Below are positions 9,087-18,432 of a DNA stretch of 64,000 bases, one piece after another. Positions within the stretch are counted from its first letter, which is position 1. The number at the start of each line of letters is the position of its first letter. The notes under the pieces were generated by a model that was given only the letters and a program-made list of their open reading frames with translations, was not told the DNA's origin and searched no databases. A program made the translations under genes and the position numbers. The DNA is from Gemmatimonadota bacterium (GTDB taxonomy: Bacteria; Gemmatimonadota; Gemmatimonadetes; Gemmatimonadales; Gemmatimonadaceae), in NCBI GenBank assembly GCA_021299375.1, contig JAJTGR010000002.1:91274-155273 (forward strand), given 5' to 3'.

Positions 9087-9904
9087 CAGCCTTCCCCTGC
9101 CAGCTCGAGGAGCATGGCCGTCAACCGTTCCGGCTCGCTGATCATCACGTCGTGCCCCCCGCCGAAGAGCGTGCGGTTGGTGTATCCGCGCCGGGTGGCC
9201 CGGGCCGCCGCCTCGTCGAACCAGGGCTCGTGCGTGCAGTGGATGTAGGCGGCGCGCAGCGTGGCGGGAATCGCGGGGGATGCGGGTAGTGGTTGGCCGA
9301 ATGTCTTGCCGGATTGTGCGGTGAGCCGCGCACGCGCCCACGCGATATCTGCCGCATCGCGCACGCCGAACTCCTCGGCCGTCGAACGCGGCGGGACGCG
9401 CCAGTCCGGTGCGGGCGTCGAGGGGCGCGCGGCCACCGCGGCGCCGGTGGGACGCGTATAGTCGGCGAGCGACTTGCCCGGTTCGGGGAGGAACGCATCG
9501 AGGTACACGAGCTGCGCGAGACGCTGCGGCACCCGCTGCGCCACCCCGGCGATGACCATGCCACCATAGCTGTGTCCCACCAGCACCACGTCGGTGAGCT
9601 CCTCGAACTCGAGCATCGCCACGACGTCCTGAATGTGCGTGTCGAGCCCGACGTCGGCGGTGAGCAGGTGCGCCCGTTCGCCGAGCCCGGTGAGCGTGGG
9701 CGTGTACACGTCGTGTCCGGCGGTCGCGAGTCGTGTCCGCACCTTCTTCCAGCACCAGCCGCCGTGCCAGGCGCCGTGCACCAGCACGAAGCGCCGCGGT
9801 GTGCGTGGCAGCGGTGCAGGCAACGGCACCGGCAGCTGCCTCATGCCGGCAAAGGGCAGCGCAGCGAGTGCGGTCACGGCCTCGCGTCGGGACAGCACGG
9901 ACAT
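9086..9904 (-). CDS. Exported alpha/beta hydrolase (EstC/pyrethroid-hydrolase-like)
   Basis: This 272-residue protein opens with MSVLSRREAVTALAAL, a Tat-like leader. The hydrolase core shows FVLVHGAWHGGWCW (oxyanion HG motif), GHSYGG with nucleophile Ser112, and the catalytic His in GGGHDVMISEP near residue 251. The HGAWHGGWCW and TLTGLGER signatures are those of the small esterase/hydroxynitrile-lyase-like family. It is the first gene of a two-gene operon with the serine hydrolase. The substrate is unknown. Confidence 0.9.
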   Translation of the reverse strand: MSVLSRREAVTALAALPFAGMRQLPVPLPAPLPRTPRRFVLVHGAWHGGWCWKKVRTRLATAGHDVYTPTLTGLGERAHLLTADVGLDTHIQDVVAMLEFEELTDVVLVGHSYGGMVIAGVAQRVPQRLAQLVYLDAFLPEPGKSLADYTRPTGAAVAARPSTPAPDWRVPPRSTAEEFGVRDAADIAWARARLTAQSGKTFGQPLPASPAIPATLRAAYIHCTHEPWFDEAAARATRRGYTNRTLFGGGHDVMISEPERLTAMLLELAGEG

Positions 9905-10020
9905 GGCAGGATGGCGGTGAGGAGTGCAGGGAGCGCCGGGCAGCGAATTGTGCAGCCCGAGGGCGTCGATCGCGAGGGTGACCAGCCCCAGCGGCGCACC
10001 GGCGCACTAAGTTGTGCACC

Positions 10021-10719
10021 ATGAAGCCGCTCGAAAAACTCGGGGAAGCCACGACCCCCGATGGCACCCGGATGGTGCTCTACCGTCACGATGGCGCCTA
10101 CCTCATCCGCGCCGACGGGGTGGAGCTCATGTCCACTCGCCGGCACCTCTCCGAGGACCGGCTGGCCGAGGTGGCGTGCGAGCCGCTGCGGGAGGCAACG
10201 GGCGCACGGGTTCTCATCGGCGGACTGGGGCTGGGCTTCACCATGCGCGCTGCACTGCGGCAGCTCGCGGCCGATGCCGAGGTGGTGGTGGCTGAACTCC
10301 TGGCCGAGGTGATCGCGTGGAACGCGAACCCGGCGTACGACCTCAGCGCCGAGGCCATGCAGGACCCGCGCGTACGCATCGTGCATGACGATGTGGTTCG
10401 GGTGCTGCGCGACAATCCGGCGGGGTTCGATGCGATCATGCTCGACACCGACAACGGGCCCGAGGGGATGATCATGGCCGAGAATGGGCGCCTGTATGCA
10501 CAGCGCGGCATCCGCGACACGGTAGCCGCGCTGCGCCCCGGCGGGCGCATCGTGTACTGGTCGGTGGCCGACGATCCGCGCTTTGCCGGGCAATTGGAGT
10601 ACGCCGGGCTCGTGGTGCAGGTGCTGCGCGTGCGCGCCCACGACACGTCGGGCCCCATGCACACGCTGTATGTGGCGACTCGCCGAACCCCCAAGCGCGC
10701 GCGCGAGCCGCGCGGGTGA
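10021..10719 (+). CDS. Spermidine synthase-like methyltransferase-fold protein
   Basis: This 232-residue protein starts at the ATG of MKPLEKLGEATTPDG. The Rossmann core has VLIGGLGLGFTMRAAL (motif I), VVVAELLAEVIAWN (acidic end of strand 2), VRIVHDDVVRVL and FDAIMLDTDNGPEG (Asp-rich motif as in polyamine aminopropyltransferases). It is shorter than true spermidine synthases and lacks their full N-terminal strand domain, so aminopropyl transfer is uncertain. It is divergently transcribed from the hydrolase operon with a 116-bp spacer. Confidence 0.75.
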   Translation: MKPLEKLGEATTPDGTRMVLYRHDGAYLIRADGVELMSTRRHLSEDRLAEVACEPLREATGARVLIGGLGLGFTMRAALRQLAADAEVVVAELLAEVIAWNANPAYDLSAEAMQDPRVRIVHDDVVRVLRDNPAGFDAIMLDTDNGPEGMIMAENGRLYAQRGIRDTVAALRPGGRIVYWSVADDPRFAGQLEYAGLVVQVLRVRAHDTSGPMHTLYVATRRTPKRAREPRG

Positions 10720-11038
10720 GCGGTGCGTCGGGGGCACGGCACGCGGATCGCGGGGGATCACCACCCGCGGACCGCGACAGGCAGCGGATGGCTGCGATCA
10801 ACAGCGAGGAAACACGGAGACCGGCAAATCCTGCGGATCACCCCTCGTGAAGCACGGAAACCGCGGACATCCCAGACCTCACGGATACGGCATGGTGTCT
10901 CCGTGAAGTCCGCAGGGTTCGTTGGGATTGGTGTTTCAGGCGGCGGTGATCCGTGACATCCGCCACCCCTGCCGCCATGCCCAGGTTCACGACAAGACGC
11001 CGAGCTCCCCTCGCAGCTTCACACCCTCCACGCCACGC
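10720..11038 (+). other. About 320 bp non-coding, imperfect repeated motifs
   Basis: No gene is seen. The stretch has short related motifs in both orientations: CACGGAGAC (10813-10821) against GTCTCCGTG (10897-10905), and CCTGCGGATCAC (from 10830) against a reversed CCGCAGG near 10910. They may be the remains of an intergenic repeat. The downstream YjbQ promoter must lie near the right end. Confidence 0.35.
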
Positions 11039-11467
11039 ATGCGCATCCTCACCCACCAGCTGACGCTGACCACCTCGGCTCCCATCGAGGTCGTGGACAT
11101 CACCGAGGCCGTGCGGGAATGGCTGCAGGTGCAGCCGGTGCGGGATGGGCTGCTGACCGTGCGTTCACCGCACACGACCGCGCGCATCAACCTCAACGAG
11201 CGCGAGTCTGCCCTCCAGCGGGACATGGTGGCATTCCTCGAGCGTCTCGCGCCCAAGGCCGGGGACTACGGCCACAACCTGAACACGGTCGATGGTCGCG
11301 ACAACGCCCACGCGCATCTGCTCGGCCTGTTCCTCAATGCGTCGGAGTCCGTCGCGGTCGCAGGCGGCGCGTTGCTGATGGGTCACTGGCAGTCACTGTT
11401 CTTCATCGAGCTCGACGGCCCACGCGCGCAGCGCACCGTGCAGCTGCACCTCCTTGGCGAGGCGTGA
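11039..11467 (+). CDS. YjbQ-family protein (secondary thiamine-phosphate synthase-like)
   Basis: This 142-residue protein (MRILTHQLTLTTSAP) has the expected family length of 130-140. Family signatures are LLTVRSPHTTARINLNE, GHNLNTVDGRDNAHAHL (conserved His cluster), SVAVAGGALLMGHWQ and FFIELDGPRAQR. E. coli YjbQ complements thiE mutants weakly in vivo; the true role is unknown. Its stop lies 4 bp before the ATG of the RuBisCO-like protein, so the two are very likely one transcript and may act together. Confidence 0.9.
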   Translation: MRILTHQLTLTTSAPIEVVDITEAVREWLQVQPVRDGLLTVRSPHTTARINLNERESALQRDMVAFLERLAPKAGDYGHNLNTVDGRDNAHAHLLGLFLNASESVAVAGGALLMGHWQSLFFIELDGPRAQRTVQLHLLGEA

Positions 11468-11471
11468 CCAC

Positions 11472-12776
11472 ATGGTGCCAGACGATATCGCCGGCTTCTT
11501 CGCGCGTCGCGCCGAACTCGACGCCGAGGCGCACCTCGAGCTCGACTTCACGTTCGAATGCGTGGGCGATCCCCGACTCGCCGCGGCGCACCTGTGCAGT
11601 GAACAGTCCACCGCCCAGTGGCGCCGCGTGGGCGTCGATGAGGACTTCCGTCCACGCTTCGGCGCCAAGGTGCTCGACCTCGAGGCCACACCGCGTCCGT
11701 CTGGCTTCTCCTACCCCGTGCCCAATGCGCCCTCAGGCGCCGTGCATGCCTGCCGCGTCACGATTGCGCATCCGCACGGCAACTTCGGGGCGCGCCTGCC
11801 CAACCTGCTGTCAGCCGTGTGCGGGGAGGGCATCTTCTTCGCGCCGGGCATCCCCATCATCCGCCTCGAGGACATCCGGTTTCCCGAGACGTTTCTGGCG
11901 GCCTTCGACGGCCCGCAGTTCGGCGTGGCTGGGCTGCGCGCGCAGCTGCAGGCGTTCCATCGCCCGATCTTCTTTGGCGTCGTCAAGCCCAACATCGGGT
12001 TGGCGCCGGAGCCATTTGCCGAGCTTGCGTATCAGGGCTGGCTCGGTGGGCTCGACATCGCCAAGGACGACGAGATGCTGGCCGATGCGCCGTGGTGTCC
12101 GCTCGAGCAGCGGGCAGCCGCGGTCGGTGCGGCGGCGGTGCGCGCGGCGCGCGAGACCGGCGTACCCAAGGTGTACCTCGCGAACATCACGGACGAAGTC
12201 GACCGGCTGGTGGTGCTGCACGACCTCGCGGTCGCGCGCGGCGCCGGTGCGGTGATGGTGAACACCATGCCTGTGGGGCTTGGCGGCATCCGCTTGCTGC
12301 GACGGCAGGCGCGTGTGCCGCTGGTGGCGCACTTCCCGTTCATCGCGTCGTTCAGTCGGCTCCCTGGTTACGGCGTGCACTCACGCGTCATCACGCGCCT
12401 GCAGCGTCTCGCAGGCTACGATGTGATCATCATGCCCGGCTTTGGCGCCCGCATGATGATGCCGGAAGGGGAAGTCCTGGACTGCGTACGCGCCTGCCTG
12501 GAGCCCATGGGGGGGCTCAGGCCAAGCCTGCCCGTGCCGGGCGGGAGTGATTGGGCCGGCACCCTCGATGGGCTGCATCGTCGCCTGCAGACGGTGGATT
12601 TCGGCTTTGTACCGGGGCGCGGCGTGTTCGGACATCCCATGGGACCCGCCGCCGGTGCAGCGAGCATCCGGCAGGCGTGGGAGGTGATCGCGCAGGGAGG
12701 CGTAGTGGCCGAGCACGCGGCCACACCAGTCGAACTCGCGGCAGCGTTCGCGGCGTTCGGCCCACGCACCTCCTAG
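11472..12776 (+). CDS. RuBisCO-like protein (form IV)
   Basis: This 434-residue protein starts at the ATG giving MVPDDIAGFF; an in-frame TTG at 11454 lies inside the preceding gene. The RuBisCO large-chain barrel is clear: VVKPNIGLAP (Lys172, matching catalytic K175; the next Lys is Asn), GGLDIAKDDEML (carbamylation Lys198 with the Mg-ligand Asp/Glu kept), AHFPFIASF (His at the H294 region). The loop-6 Lys is absent (IIMPGFGARMMM). So it cannot fix CO2 but could do an enolase, isomerase or decarboxylase-type reaction on a phosphorylated keto sugar or acid, as other RuBisCO-like proteins do. No methionine-salvage or apionate-pathway genes are nearby. Confidence 0.93.
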   Translation: MVPDDIAGFFARRAELDAEAHLELDFTFECVGDPRLAAAHLCSEQSTAQWRRVGVDEDFRPRFGAKVLDLEATPRPSGFSYPVPNAPSGAVHACRVTIAHPHGNFGARLPNLLSAVCGEGIFFAPGIPIIRLEDIRFPETFLAAFDGPQFGVAGLRAQLQAFHRPIFFGVVKPNIGLAPEPFAELAYQGWLGGLDIAKDDEMLADAPWCPLEQRAAAVGAAAVRAARETGVPKVYLANITDEVDRLVVLHDLAVARGAGAVMVNTMPVGLGGIRLLRRQARVPLVAHFPFIASFSRLPGYGVHSRVITRLQRLAGYDVIIMPGFGARMMMPEGEVLDCVRACLEPMGGLRPSLPVPGGSDWAGTLDGLHRRLQTVDFGFVPGRGVFGHPMGPAAGAASIRQAWEVIAQGGVVAEHAATPVELAAAFAAFGPRTS

Positions 12777-12789
12777 CGCACCGCAGCCC

Positions 12790-12859
12790 CCGCGCAGTCC
12801 CGCTCGCGCAATGCGGTTCGCGCAATGCGGTTCGCGCAATGCGGTTCGCGCAGTCCCGC
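12790..12859. repeat. Five-unit 14-bp tandem repeat
   Basis: Three identical units TCGCGCAATGCGGT (12804-12817, 12818-12831, 12832-12845) sit between two variant units of the pattern cCGCGCAGTCCCGC (12790-12803 and 12846-12859). It begins 14 bp after the stop of the RuBisCO-like gene. It has no CRISPR-like spacers and is too short for a VNTR gene. Confidence 0.85.
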
Positions 12860-13323
12860 TCGCGCGTAGCAGCGAGTACGTGCCACGCCATCATCACGGG
12901 CTCAGCGTCTCACCCCCATCTCCCACGCGCGCCGCAGTGCCCAGCCATGCCGTCGCCCGGTCTGGGGTCGTGGCCGGGCCACCCCACGCGTCGCCGTGGG
13001 TGCCGAACGCCCGACCCGTCGGCGCGGACCACACCGCCGGTCCCTTCCACGGCTACGGTCGGCGCATGGCACCCAGCGCGAGTCCGTAGTCAGGCCAGCC
13101 GTCCCGGTGGCTCGGGGCATTGGTCACCGGCGCGTCGGAGAGACGCACCGTGCGCCCGCGGCCGTCGCGGCGGGGTGGCATTCCTCGAGGCGATACACCA
13201 CCAGGACCACCGCCTCGAGGCCGTGCACCCGGAGGCATGCCGTGCTCGCGGTCTCCACGGTCGCTCGCCACGCGCTGGCGACCATCGACAGTCGCGACTC
13301 CGACCCCCGGCCGCGACGACGCG
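12860..13323. other. About 460 bp without a recognisable gene
   Basis: Frames give Arg/Pro/Ala-rich translations only. It is the convergent 3' region between the RuBisCO-like gene (+) and the esterase (-). There is no clear terminator and no family signature. Confidence 0.45.
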
Positions 13324-14112
13324 TCAGGAGGGGGGTGGCCACGCGTGCCGACGGACCGCCGTGTCGGCCAGATGTGTTGTTGGCACTGCGCCGTCGCCCG
13401 CGCCCGCCGTGTGCGCCAGCAGCGCGCGCAGCAGCGGTGTGTCGAGCCGGTGCCCACCGGCGAAGGTGTGGGTGGAGACGGCCTGACCGAGATCGACGAA
13501 CCGCGCCTGTGTGGCCGCGCGCGTGGCGTCGTCTGCGAATCGGTCTCGCTCACCTCGCACGAGATGGACGGCCGTCTGTCGCCAAGCCAGCCGCAGCGCC
13601 TCGTCGGCCACGTCGTGGGCAAGGCCGCCCGCCCACAGCACGTGCGTGGTGACGGGTGAGGCCGGCGCCACCACGGCCGTGCGCTCCACCACGTACCGCA
13701 TGCTCATCGCCACCCCCTGGGAGAAGCCGAGCAGGTGCAGCGTGGGCTCGGTGCCACAGGCTGCCGTGACCGCCCCGATCTCTCGGCCAACCACGGCGTG
13801 CAGCATCGCCAGGGCGTCGCGCAGTTCATCCTCGCGGTCATCGCGGGTGAGCCACGTGGCGCCAGTGCGGGTCAGGTGGCCGCCGTCTGGTCGTGGCAAC
13901 TCCAGATAGAACCGTGACAGACCTTCCGGCGCGATGATCCGCACCCCTGGGGGCGCCGCGTCAGCGAAGGGCGCAATGAAGTCGGCCGCCCGCTGCCCAT
14001 ACCCGTGAAACGCCACCCAGAGACTGTTCGTGTGGGCGGCAGCGGCACCGGTGGTGGCATAGCGTGCCGTACGGGACACGGTGACCCGGTGCGTGGTGAT
14101 GTCGAGCGACAT
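13324..14112 (-). CDS. Phospholipase/carboxylesterase-type alpha/beta hydrolase
   Basis: This 262-residue protein starts at MSLDITTHRV; an upstream in-frame ATG (14199) adds a Pro/Arg leader of no known type. It has LWVAFHGYGQRA (oxyanion HG), GFSQG with nucleophile Ser131, an Asp in RGERDRF and His in AGGHRLD, matching the YpfH/carboxylesterase 2 group. It is probably a cytoplasmic esterase acting on short acyl esters or lysophospholipids. It is followed on the same strand by nothing for 460 bp. Confidence 0.85.
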   Translation of the reverse strand: MSLDITTHRVTVSRTARYATTGAAAAHTNSLWVAFHGYGQRAADFIAPFADAAPPGVRIIAPEGLSRFYLELPRPDGGHLTRTGATWLTRDDREDELRDALAMLHAVVGREIGAVTAACGTEPTLHLLGFSQGVAMSMRYVVERTAVVAPASPVTTHVLWAGGLAHDVADEALRLAWRQTAVHLVRGERDRFADDATRAATQARFVDLGQAVSTHTFAGGHRLDTPLLRALLAHTAGAGDGAVPTTHLADTAVRRHAWPPPS

Positions 14113-14217
14113 GGGCCGTCGATGGCGAGGAGAGACCGTGACCGGGAAACGGGACGGCGCGACCTCGGGAAGCTGTCCCGTGGTCGCGCCGTCTGCCACT
14201 CACCACACGATCGGTGG

Positions 14218-16188
14218 CTACACGGTTGCCAGCTCGGGTCGGCGCCGTGCCCGCCCGTTGGCACTTGCCGCCGCGGGCGGTGCGACCCGACGAACGGTCC
14301 GCGAGGACACGACGAACGCACCCATCAGCTCGTCGAGCGACCCACTCTGTCCCCGCAGCTGTTCCGACGCGGCCGCGGTCTGTTCAGCACTCGCGGCGTT
14401 CTGCTGGGTGACGATGTTCAGTCCACCGACCGCCTCGGAAATCTGGTCGATCTGCCGCAGCTGCTCCACACAGCGCGCCGTGACGGTGTCCATGATTCCG
14501 GCGAGCGACGTCACATGGTCGCTGATACCGCTGATGCCGGAGACGGCGCGATCACCAGCCGCCACCCCCTCGAGGACGGCCTGCACATTCTCCTCGATCA
14601 AGGTCCCGGCCTGGCGCGCGGATTCGGCTGCCCGAATGGCCAGCTGCCGTACCTCATCGGCGACGACCGCGAAGCCACGGCCGGCGTCTCCGGCTCGAGC
14701 GGCCTCCACTGCCGCATTGAGCGCCAGCAGGTTCGTCTGGAAGGCGATTTCGTCGATGGATTTCACGACGCGCGATGTAGCCTCGGCCCGGTCCTTCATC
14801 GTACCGAGCATGCTGGCCAGCGATCGCAGCACCTCGGTGCCCGCGGTCGTGGCTGTCCGCACATCGGCGGTCGTGCGGTGGCCGAGTTCGGCCTCCTCGG
14901 TGATGCGCCGGGCATCGCTCCGCAACTCCGTCGTGCCTGCCGCCACCTCCTGCAGCCCCGCGGCCTGACGTGCCGCGCCGCTGGCGCCTTGCTCCGCCGC
15001 AGTGGCGATCTCGCGGCTTGCCGAACTCACCTCGGCCGACGCGGCCTGCACCGCACTCATCGTGGCCTCGAGGTTCGCGATCGCCGAGGCAAACTCCTCG
15101 AGCAACGGGGCGTGGTGACCCGCCTGATCGGCGGCGGGGCGCACGGTGAGGTCTCCGGCCGCGAGGGCGGTCACGCCGCGCCGGACCTCCGACACAGCCA
15201 CCACCATCGGGTCGACGACGCCACCGAGCGCGTGATTCACGGCCTGCGCGGCGTCGAAGTAGGCGCCGGCGAATTGCGATGCATCGATGCGGCGCTGAAT
15301 GTTGCCGGCGGCCATCTCCGTGCCCAGCGACTGGACCTCGTCGGCGAGAGCGCGGACCATGCGCCGCGTCACGTCGTACGACTGGGTGGATTCATGCACC
15401 CGCTGAATCATCGTGTTGATGGACTCCGCAAGGTCGCCGAGTTCGTCGCGCCGGGTCCACGGGATCAGCTCCGTCTTCGACTCCACCTTATGGCTGACGT
15501 CACCATCCGCCAGCGCCCGGAGGCCCTGGGTCATCTCGGCGATGTCATGCGAGCTCAGCGTGGTCGCCCGCTGCTGCAGGCTTGCGAGGCCACGAATGAT
15601 TCCGCGGGACACGTACCACCCCGTCGCGATGGCAACGACTCCCACCATCAGGAGGATGATCCACGCCAGGGCCGTGGCGCGGGTCGCACTGCGCTCGGCG
15701 GCCTCCATTTCCTCGCGGGCCACCCTGACCTGCAGGTCGAGATTCTTCCGGATCAGCGGCTCGAGCTTCGTGGCGTGTGCCTCGAGGGCGGCAATCCAGG
15801 CCGCCCGGTCACCCCTCGGGCCCTCGGCTGTCGCCGCCAGCCACGCCGACATCGGCGCGCGCATCCGGTCGACGAGTTGCGTCTCCTCTGGCGTCAACCA
15901 GGTCTTGAGATACGCCGTCCAGACGGAGTCCAATTCATGCCGGTTGGCGGCCATCTCGCGCGAGGCCGAGTCGGGCGACGCGGTCCGCAGCGCCGCCCCC
16001 GTCGCTTCGATGTCGTGCAGGATGGTGCTCATTTGGTGTAGCGGCACGACCCGATCCGCAAACACCGTGGCGAAGTGCGCCTGGGATTCCTTGAGCGCCT
16101 GGATCGGCTCGATCGCCCCGAACGAGGCGAGAGCCACCACCGCGACAAACGTCGCAATGAGCTTCGTGGAGATGGAGATTCGAGGCAT
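14218..16188 (-). CDS. Methyl-accepting chemotaxis protein
   Basis: This 656-residue receptor has TM1 at about 10-28, a four-helix-bundle-like periplasmic ligand domain ([31 protein letters not shown]), TM2 near 178-198 ([20 protein letters not shown]), and HAMP segments including a second HAMP-like repeat ([19 protein letters not shown]). The signalling hairpin is highly conserved: [20 protein letters not shown] then [15 protein letters not shown]. The tail is Arg-rich and lacks a CheR-binding NWETF-like pentapeptide. No other che genes are in the window. The ATG at 16188 gives a proper N-terminal membrane anchor. Confidence 0.95.
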   Translation of the reverse strand: MPRISISTKLIATFVAVVALASFGAIEPIQALKESQAHFATVFADRVVPLHQMSTILHDIEATGAALRTASPDSASREMAANRHELDSVWTAYLKTWLTPEETQLVDRMRAPMSAWLAATAEGPRGDRAAWIAALEAHATKLEPLIRKNLDLQVRVAREEMEAAERSATRATALAWIILLMVGVVAIATGWYVSRGIIRGLASLQQRATTLSSHDIAEMTQGLRALADGDVSHKVESKTELIPWTRRDELGDLAESINTMIQRVHESTQSYDVTRRMVRALADEVQSLGTEMAAGNIQRRIDASQFAGAYFDAAQAVNHALGGVVDPMVVAVSEVRRGVTALAAGDLTVRPAADQAGHHAPLLEEFASAIANLEATMSAVQAASAEVSSASREIATAAEQGASGAARQAAGLQEVAAGTTELRSDARRITEEAELGHRTTADVRTATTAGTEVLRSLASMLGTMKDRAEATSRVVKSIDEIAFQTNLLALNAAVEAARAGDAGRGFAVVADEVRQLAIRAAESARQAGTLIEENVQAVLEGVAAGDRAVSGISGISDHVTSLAGIMDTVTARCVEQLRQIDQISEAVGGLNIVTQQNAASAEQTAAASEQLRGQSGSLDELMGAFVVSSRTVRRVAPPAAASANGRARRRPELATV

Positions 16189-16243
16189 CGTCGCCTATGT
16201 CGAGGAGGTGTTCGGGGCGGACCAGGCCGCCTGCGGCGTGGAC

Positions 16244-16266
16244 GGGCGGTGTCCGGAACACCGCCC
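16244..16266 (-). terminator. Hairpin downstream of the 16364 gene
   Basis: GGGCGGTGT (16244-16252) pairs perfectly with ACACCGCCC (16258-16266) across a 5-nt loop. It lies between the stop of the barrel-like gene and the start of the chemotaxis receptor, both - strand. There is no T run, so it may be an attenuating or mRNA 3'-end hairpin. Confidence 0.5.
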
Positions 16267-16363
16267 TTGTCCGAGGAGTTTCGGCACGCGGCGTCCCGCC
16301 TGAAGGCGTGCGTGGTACGACGTTGGTCTCATGGTCGGTGCGTCAGGTCACGCCAACGCCCAA

Positions 16364-17113
16364 TCAGAACGTCAGGCCCGTGGACAGCTTGTAAAAACCG
16401 CCCTTGGCGCCGTCGAGCACGTTGTTGCCCATCGTCATGCGGGCGAACGCGTGCGAGCCCGGCAGGGCGAACTGCACGTAGCCACCCACCCACCGGTACG
16501 TGTCGCTGGGGCGGCCACCCACGGCGGTGGTGCGCGCATTGCGCAGCTGTTCCACGTGAACACCAGCGGACGCGATCGAGGCGAACTTGAACCCCGCATT
16601 GGCCCAGTAGTGCAGGAAGTCGAGCTGAACGGGGCCCACCTCGCGGGCGGCGCGATAGTAGCCGCCGTACACTTCGCCCTCGGTACGCGCGTCGGCGTAG
16701 TTCACCGTCAGGCTGGGTACGATGCCATCGAGCACGTTCGGCTGCCCGCCCGTCGGCGCTCCGGAGAGCAGCGACCCGTGCGTCACGCCGATCTGCGGCT
16801 TCAGCGCGAGCCGATCATCCGCGAGGCGAATGCGTGCTCCGACCCCGAACTCGGTCCACAGGTTTGCCCCGTTGGCGGGGCCGCCCACGTTGAAGGCGGG
16901 GATGGTCCACAACGTTCCGTAGAACGCGAAATCCACCGGGCGCGTCTTCGACGGGGTGTAGGTACCGGCGAAGGTGGGATAGAAGCCGAAGAAGTTGTCC
17001 TGGTTCAAGGCGACGGTGAACGACGCGGCACTGTCCTGCGCCATGAGCGGCGAGGCCGCGAAGGCAGCAAGGGCGAGGGCCCGGCGAGTCATGGCGGAAA
17101 TCGTGGTCGGCAT
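16364..17113 (-). CDS. Secreted protein, outer-membrane barrel-like
   Basis: This 249-residue protein has a signal peptide (ALALAAFAASPLMAQ). The mature part alternates hydrophobic and polar residues and is rich in Phe/Tyr/Gly: FYPTFAGTYTPSKTRPVDF, NLWTEFGVGARIRL, EGEVYGGYYRAAREVGPVQL, DTYRWVGGYVQFALP. It ends in STGLTF with the terminal Phe typical of Bam-inserted barrels. I do not recognise a characterised family. Starts at 17113 (MPTTISAM) or 17092 (MTRRALA) are both possible; the second gives a classical signal peptide. Confidence 0.7.
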   Translation of the reverse strand: MPTTISAMTRRALALAAFAASPLMAQDSAASFTVALNQDNFFGFYPTFAGTYTPSKTRPVDFAFYGTLWTIPAFNVGGPANGANLWTEFGVGARIRLADDRLALKPQIGVTHGSLLSGAPTGGQPNVLDGIVPSLTVNYADARTEGEVYGGYYRAAREVGPVQLDFLHYWANAGFKFASIASAGVHVEQLRNARTTAVGGRPSDTYRWVGGYVQFALPGSHAFARMTMGNNVLDGAKGGFYKLSTGLTF

Positions 17114-17332
17114 GAAGCGATCTCAGTGTCGGAGGAGGCCGTGCGTCCGAACAGGGCGGTGCACGGTTGGGTTGGGGCAGGTGGTACCGAACAAGTGTCG
17201 GCCTCCAACGGCGAATCTTGAGCGCCCATTGTTTTCCAAAAAGTGGACAGGTCCGCTGGCCGCTATTGTCTACGTCATCCTGCACCGGCGTGGCATCGCC
17301 GGCATTCCCCGGCATTCCCATACGGAGCCTGC

Positions 17333-17941
17333 ATGTTCAAGAAGTTCGCTGCCGAGGCCCTCGGCCTCAGCGACATCGGCATCATCGTCCAGCCCAAGGA
17401 CTTCGACAAGGTCGACGCCGACGACTACCTGTTCCATGAGGATCAGGAGAAGATCTACTTCCTGATCAAGTCGAAGAAGGACGAGTACTGCTTCACCAAC
17501 CTCGCCCTCATCCATGTCGACGGCGAGTCGGCGATCTCCAGCAAGCGGACGATCAAGCGCTACGATTACGCACAGTATGCCATTGGTGAGGTGAGCATCG
17601 AGACGGCGGGTACCATCGACCTCGACATCGAGCTCAAGTTCACGATCGGTGACAAGCTGTTCAGCATCGACGTGCGGAAAGACTATCTCGAGGCGCTCAA
17701 GGACATCTACAAAGCCCTGCACACCATCGGGAAGCTGCAGCAGCGCGACGAGGTGGCGCGCAGTCACGCGATCTCGGCCGCCTCGGTGCTTGGCTCCATG
17801 CTCAAGCTCGGCAGCGCGGTCGACCCGAGCGCCGTGGTGGCGCACTACCAGGCCGTGCTCGGGGCCATGAACAGCGCCGTACTCGACACGCACCTGCGCA
17901 AGGACTACAGCAGCATCTTCGAGAAGTACATCCACGCCTGA
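17333..17941 (+). CDS. Bacterial PH-domain protein (bPH_1, YvbH-like)
   Basis: This 202-residue protein starts at the ATG of MFKKFAAEALGLSDIG. The first 125 residues match the bPH_1 fold seen in B. subtilis YvbH: VDADDYLFHEDQEKIYFLIK, DEYCFTNLALIHVDGESA, SSKRTIKRYDYAQ. The C-terminal helices (YLEALKDIYKALHTIGKL and onward) correspond to the YvbH oligomerisation extension. It is Lys-rich and less GC-biased than its neighbours, typical of this conserved family. Function is unknown, possibly a ring-forming scaffold. Confidence 0.88.
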   Translation: MFKKFAAEALGLSDIGIIVQPKDFDKVDADDYLFHEDQEKIYFLIKSKKDEYCFTNLALIHVDGESAISSKRTIKRYDYAQYAIGEVSIETAGTIDLDIELKFTIGDKLFSIDVRKDYLEALKDIYKALHTIGKLQQRDEVARSHAISAASVLGSMLKLGSAVDPSAVVAHYQAVLGAMNSAVLDTHLRKDYSSIFEKYIHA

Positions 17942-17948
17942 GCGTAGT

Positions 17949-17976
17949 GCCGGGCCCCGATGCCCAGGGGCCCGGC
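17949..17976. terminator. Bidirectional hairpin between convergent genes
   Basis: GCCGGGCCCC (17949-17958) and GGGGCCCGGC (17967-17976) form a perfect 10-bp stem with an 8-nt loop. It sits between the PH-domain gene (+) and the small gene ending at 17983 (-). Confidence 0.7.
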
Positions 17977-17982
17977 GGCCAT

Positions 17983-18255
17983 TCACGCGAGGAAGCGCCG
18001 TGCCAGCTGTTCGAGGCGGTCGTCGCGGTCGCGCTCGGCCTCGGCCCGCAGTACTTCCACGAAGGGGCGGAGCGCCGGCTCTCCCCAGTAGTAGCCGGTG
18101 GCCCGCTCGGCCAGCTGCGTCTCACCCACACGCGCCGCTTCGAGCAACGCGCGTGCAGCAACCCGGTCGTACTCCGGGTCGTCCCGGGCGGGCAGCCCGT
18201 AGTGGCGGCGGGGCATTTCCCCTTCCGCATCGTCGCGCAGAAACGCCCTCGACAT
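17983..18255 (-). CDS. Small conserved-looking hypothetical protein
   Basis: This 90-residue protein runs from MSRAFLRDDAEGEMP to RLEQLARRFLA. It is charged and helical with NYGLP-like HYGLPARDDPEYD and GYYWGEP in the middle; there is no signal peptide or membrane segment. Codon use (G/C third positions) and a good length between flanking terminators support coding. I do not recognise a named family; similar acidic small proteins occur near chaperone or GreA-like genes in related bacteria (weak recollection). Confidence 0.65.
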   Translation of the reverse strand: MSRAFLRDDAEGEMPRRHYGLPARDDPEYDRVAARALLEAARVGETQLAERATGYYWGEPALRPFVEVLRAEAERDRDDRLEQLARRFLA

Positions 18256-18432
18256 GCTCGCTCCTTCTTCGGCGACGCAGGTGCCGCCGCGGCGGGGGAC
18301 GTCCGGTGGTCGGAATCGCGCCGGACGCGGGTGATGGGAGAAGATAGCAGCGTCAACCCGTTGCGGCGGCCGCGAGGGGCTGGTGAAGGCGCGCGATCGC
18401 GTCGGCGTCGGTCTCCGTGCACCTTTCGACCC

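Noticed and set aside
9087..10067. In-frame upstream extension of the serine hydrolase to 910 residues
   Set aside because: It covers the alpha/beta hydrolase gene in a different frame and has only Arg/Pro-rich sequence; the ATG at 9086 gives a signal peptide.
14005..16041. Long + strand open frame over the chemotaxis receptor
   Set aside because: Antisense shadow caused by high GC; no protein family signature, while the - strand encodes a complete receptor.
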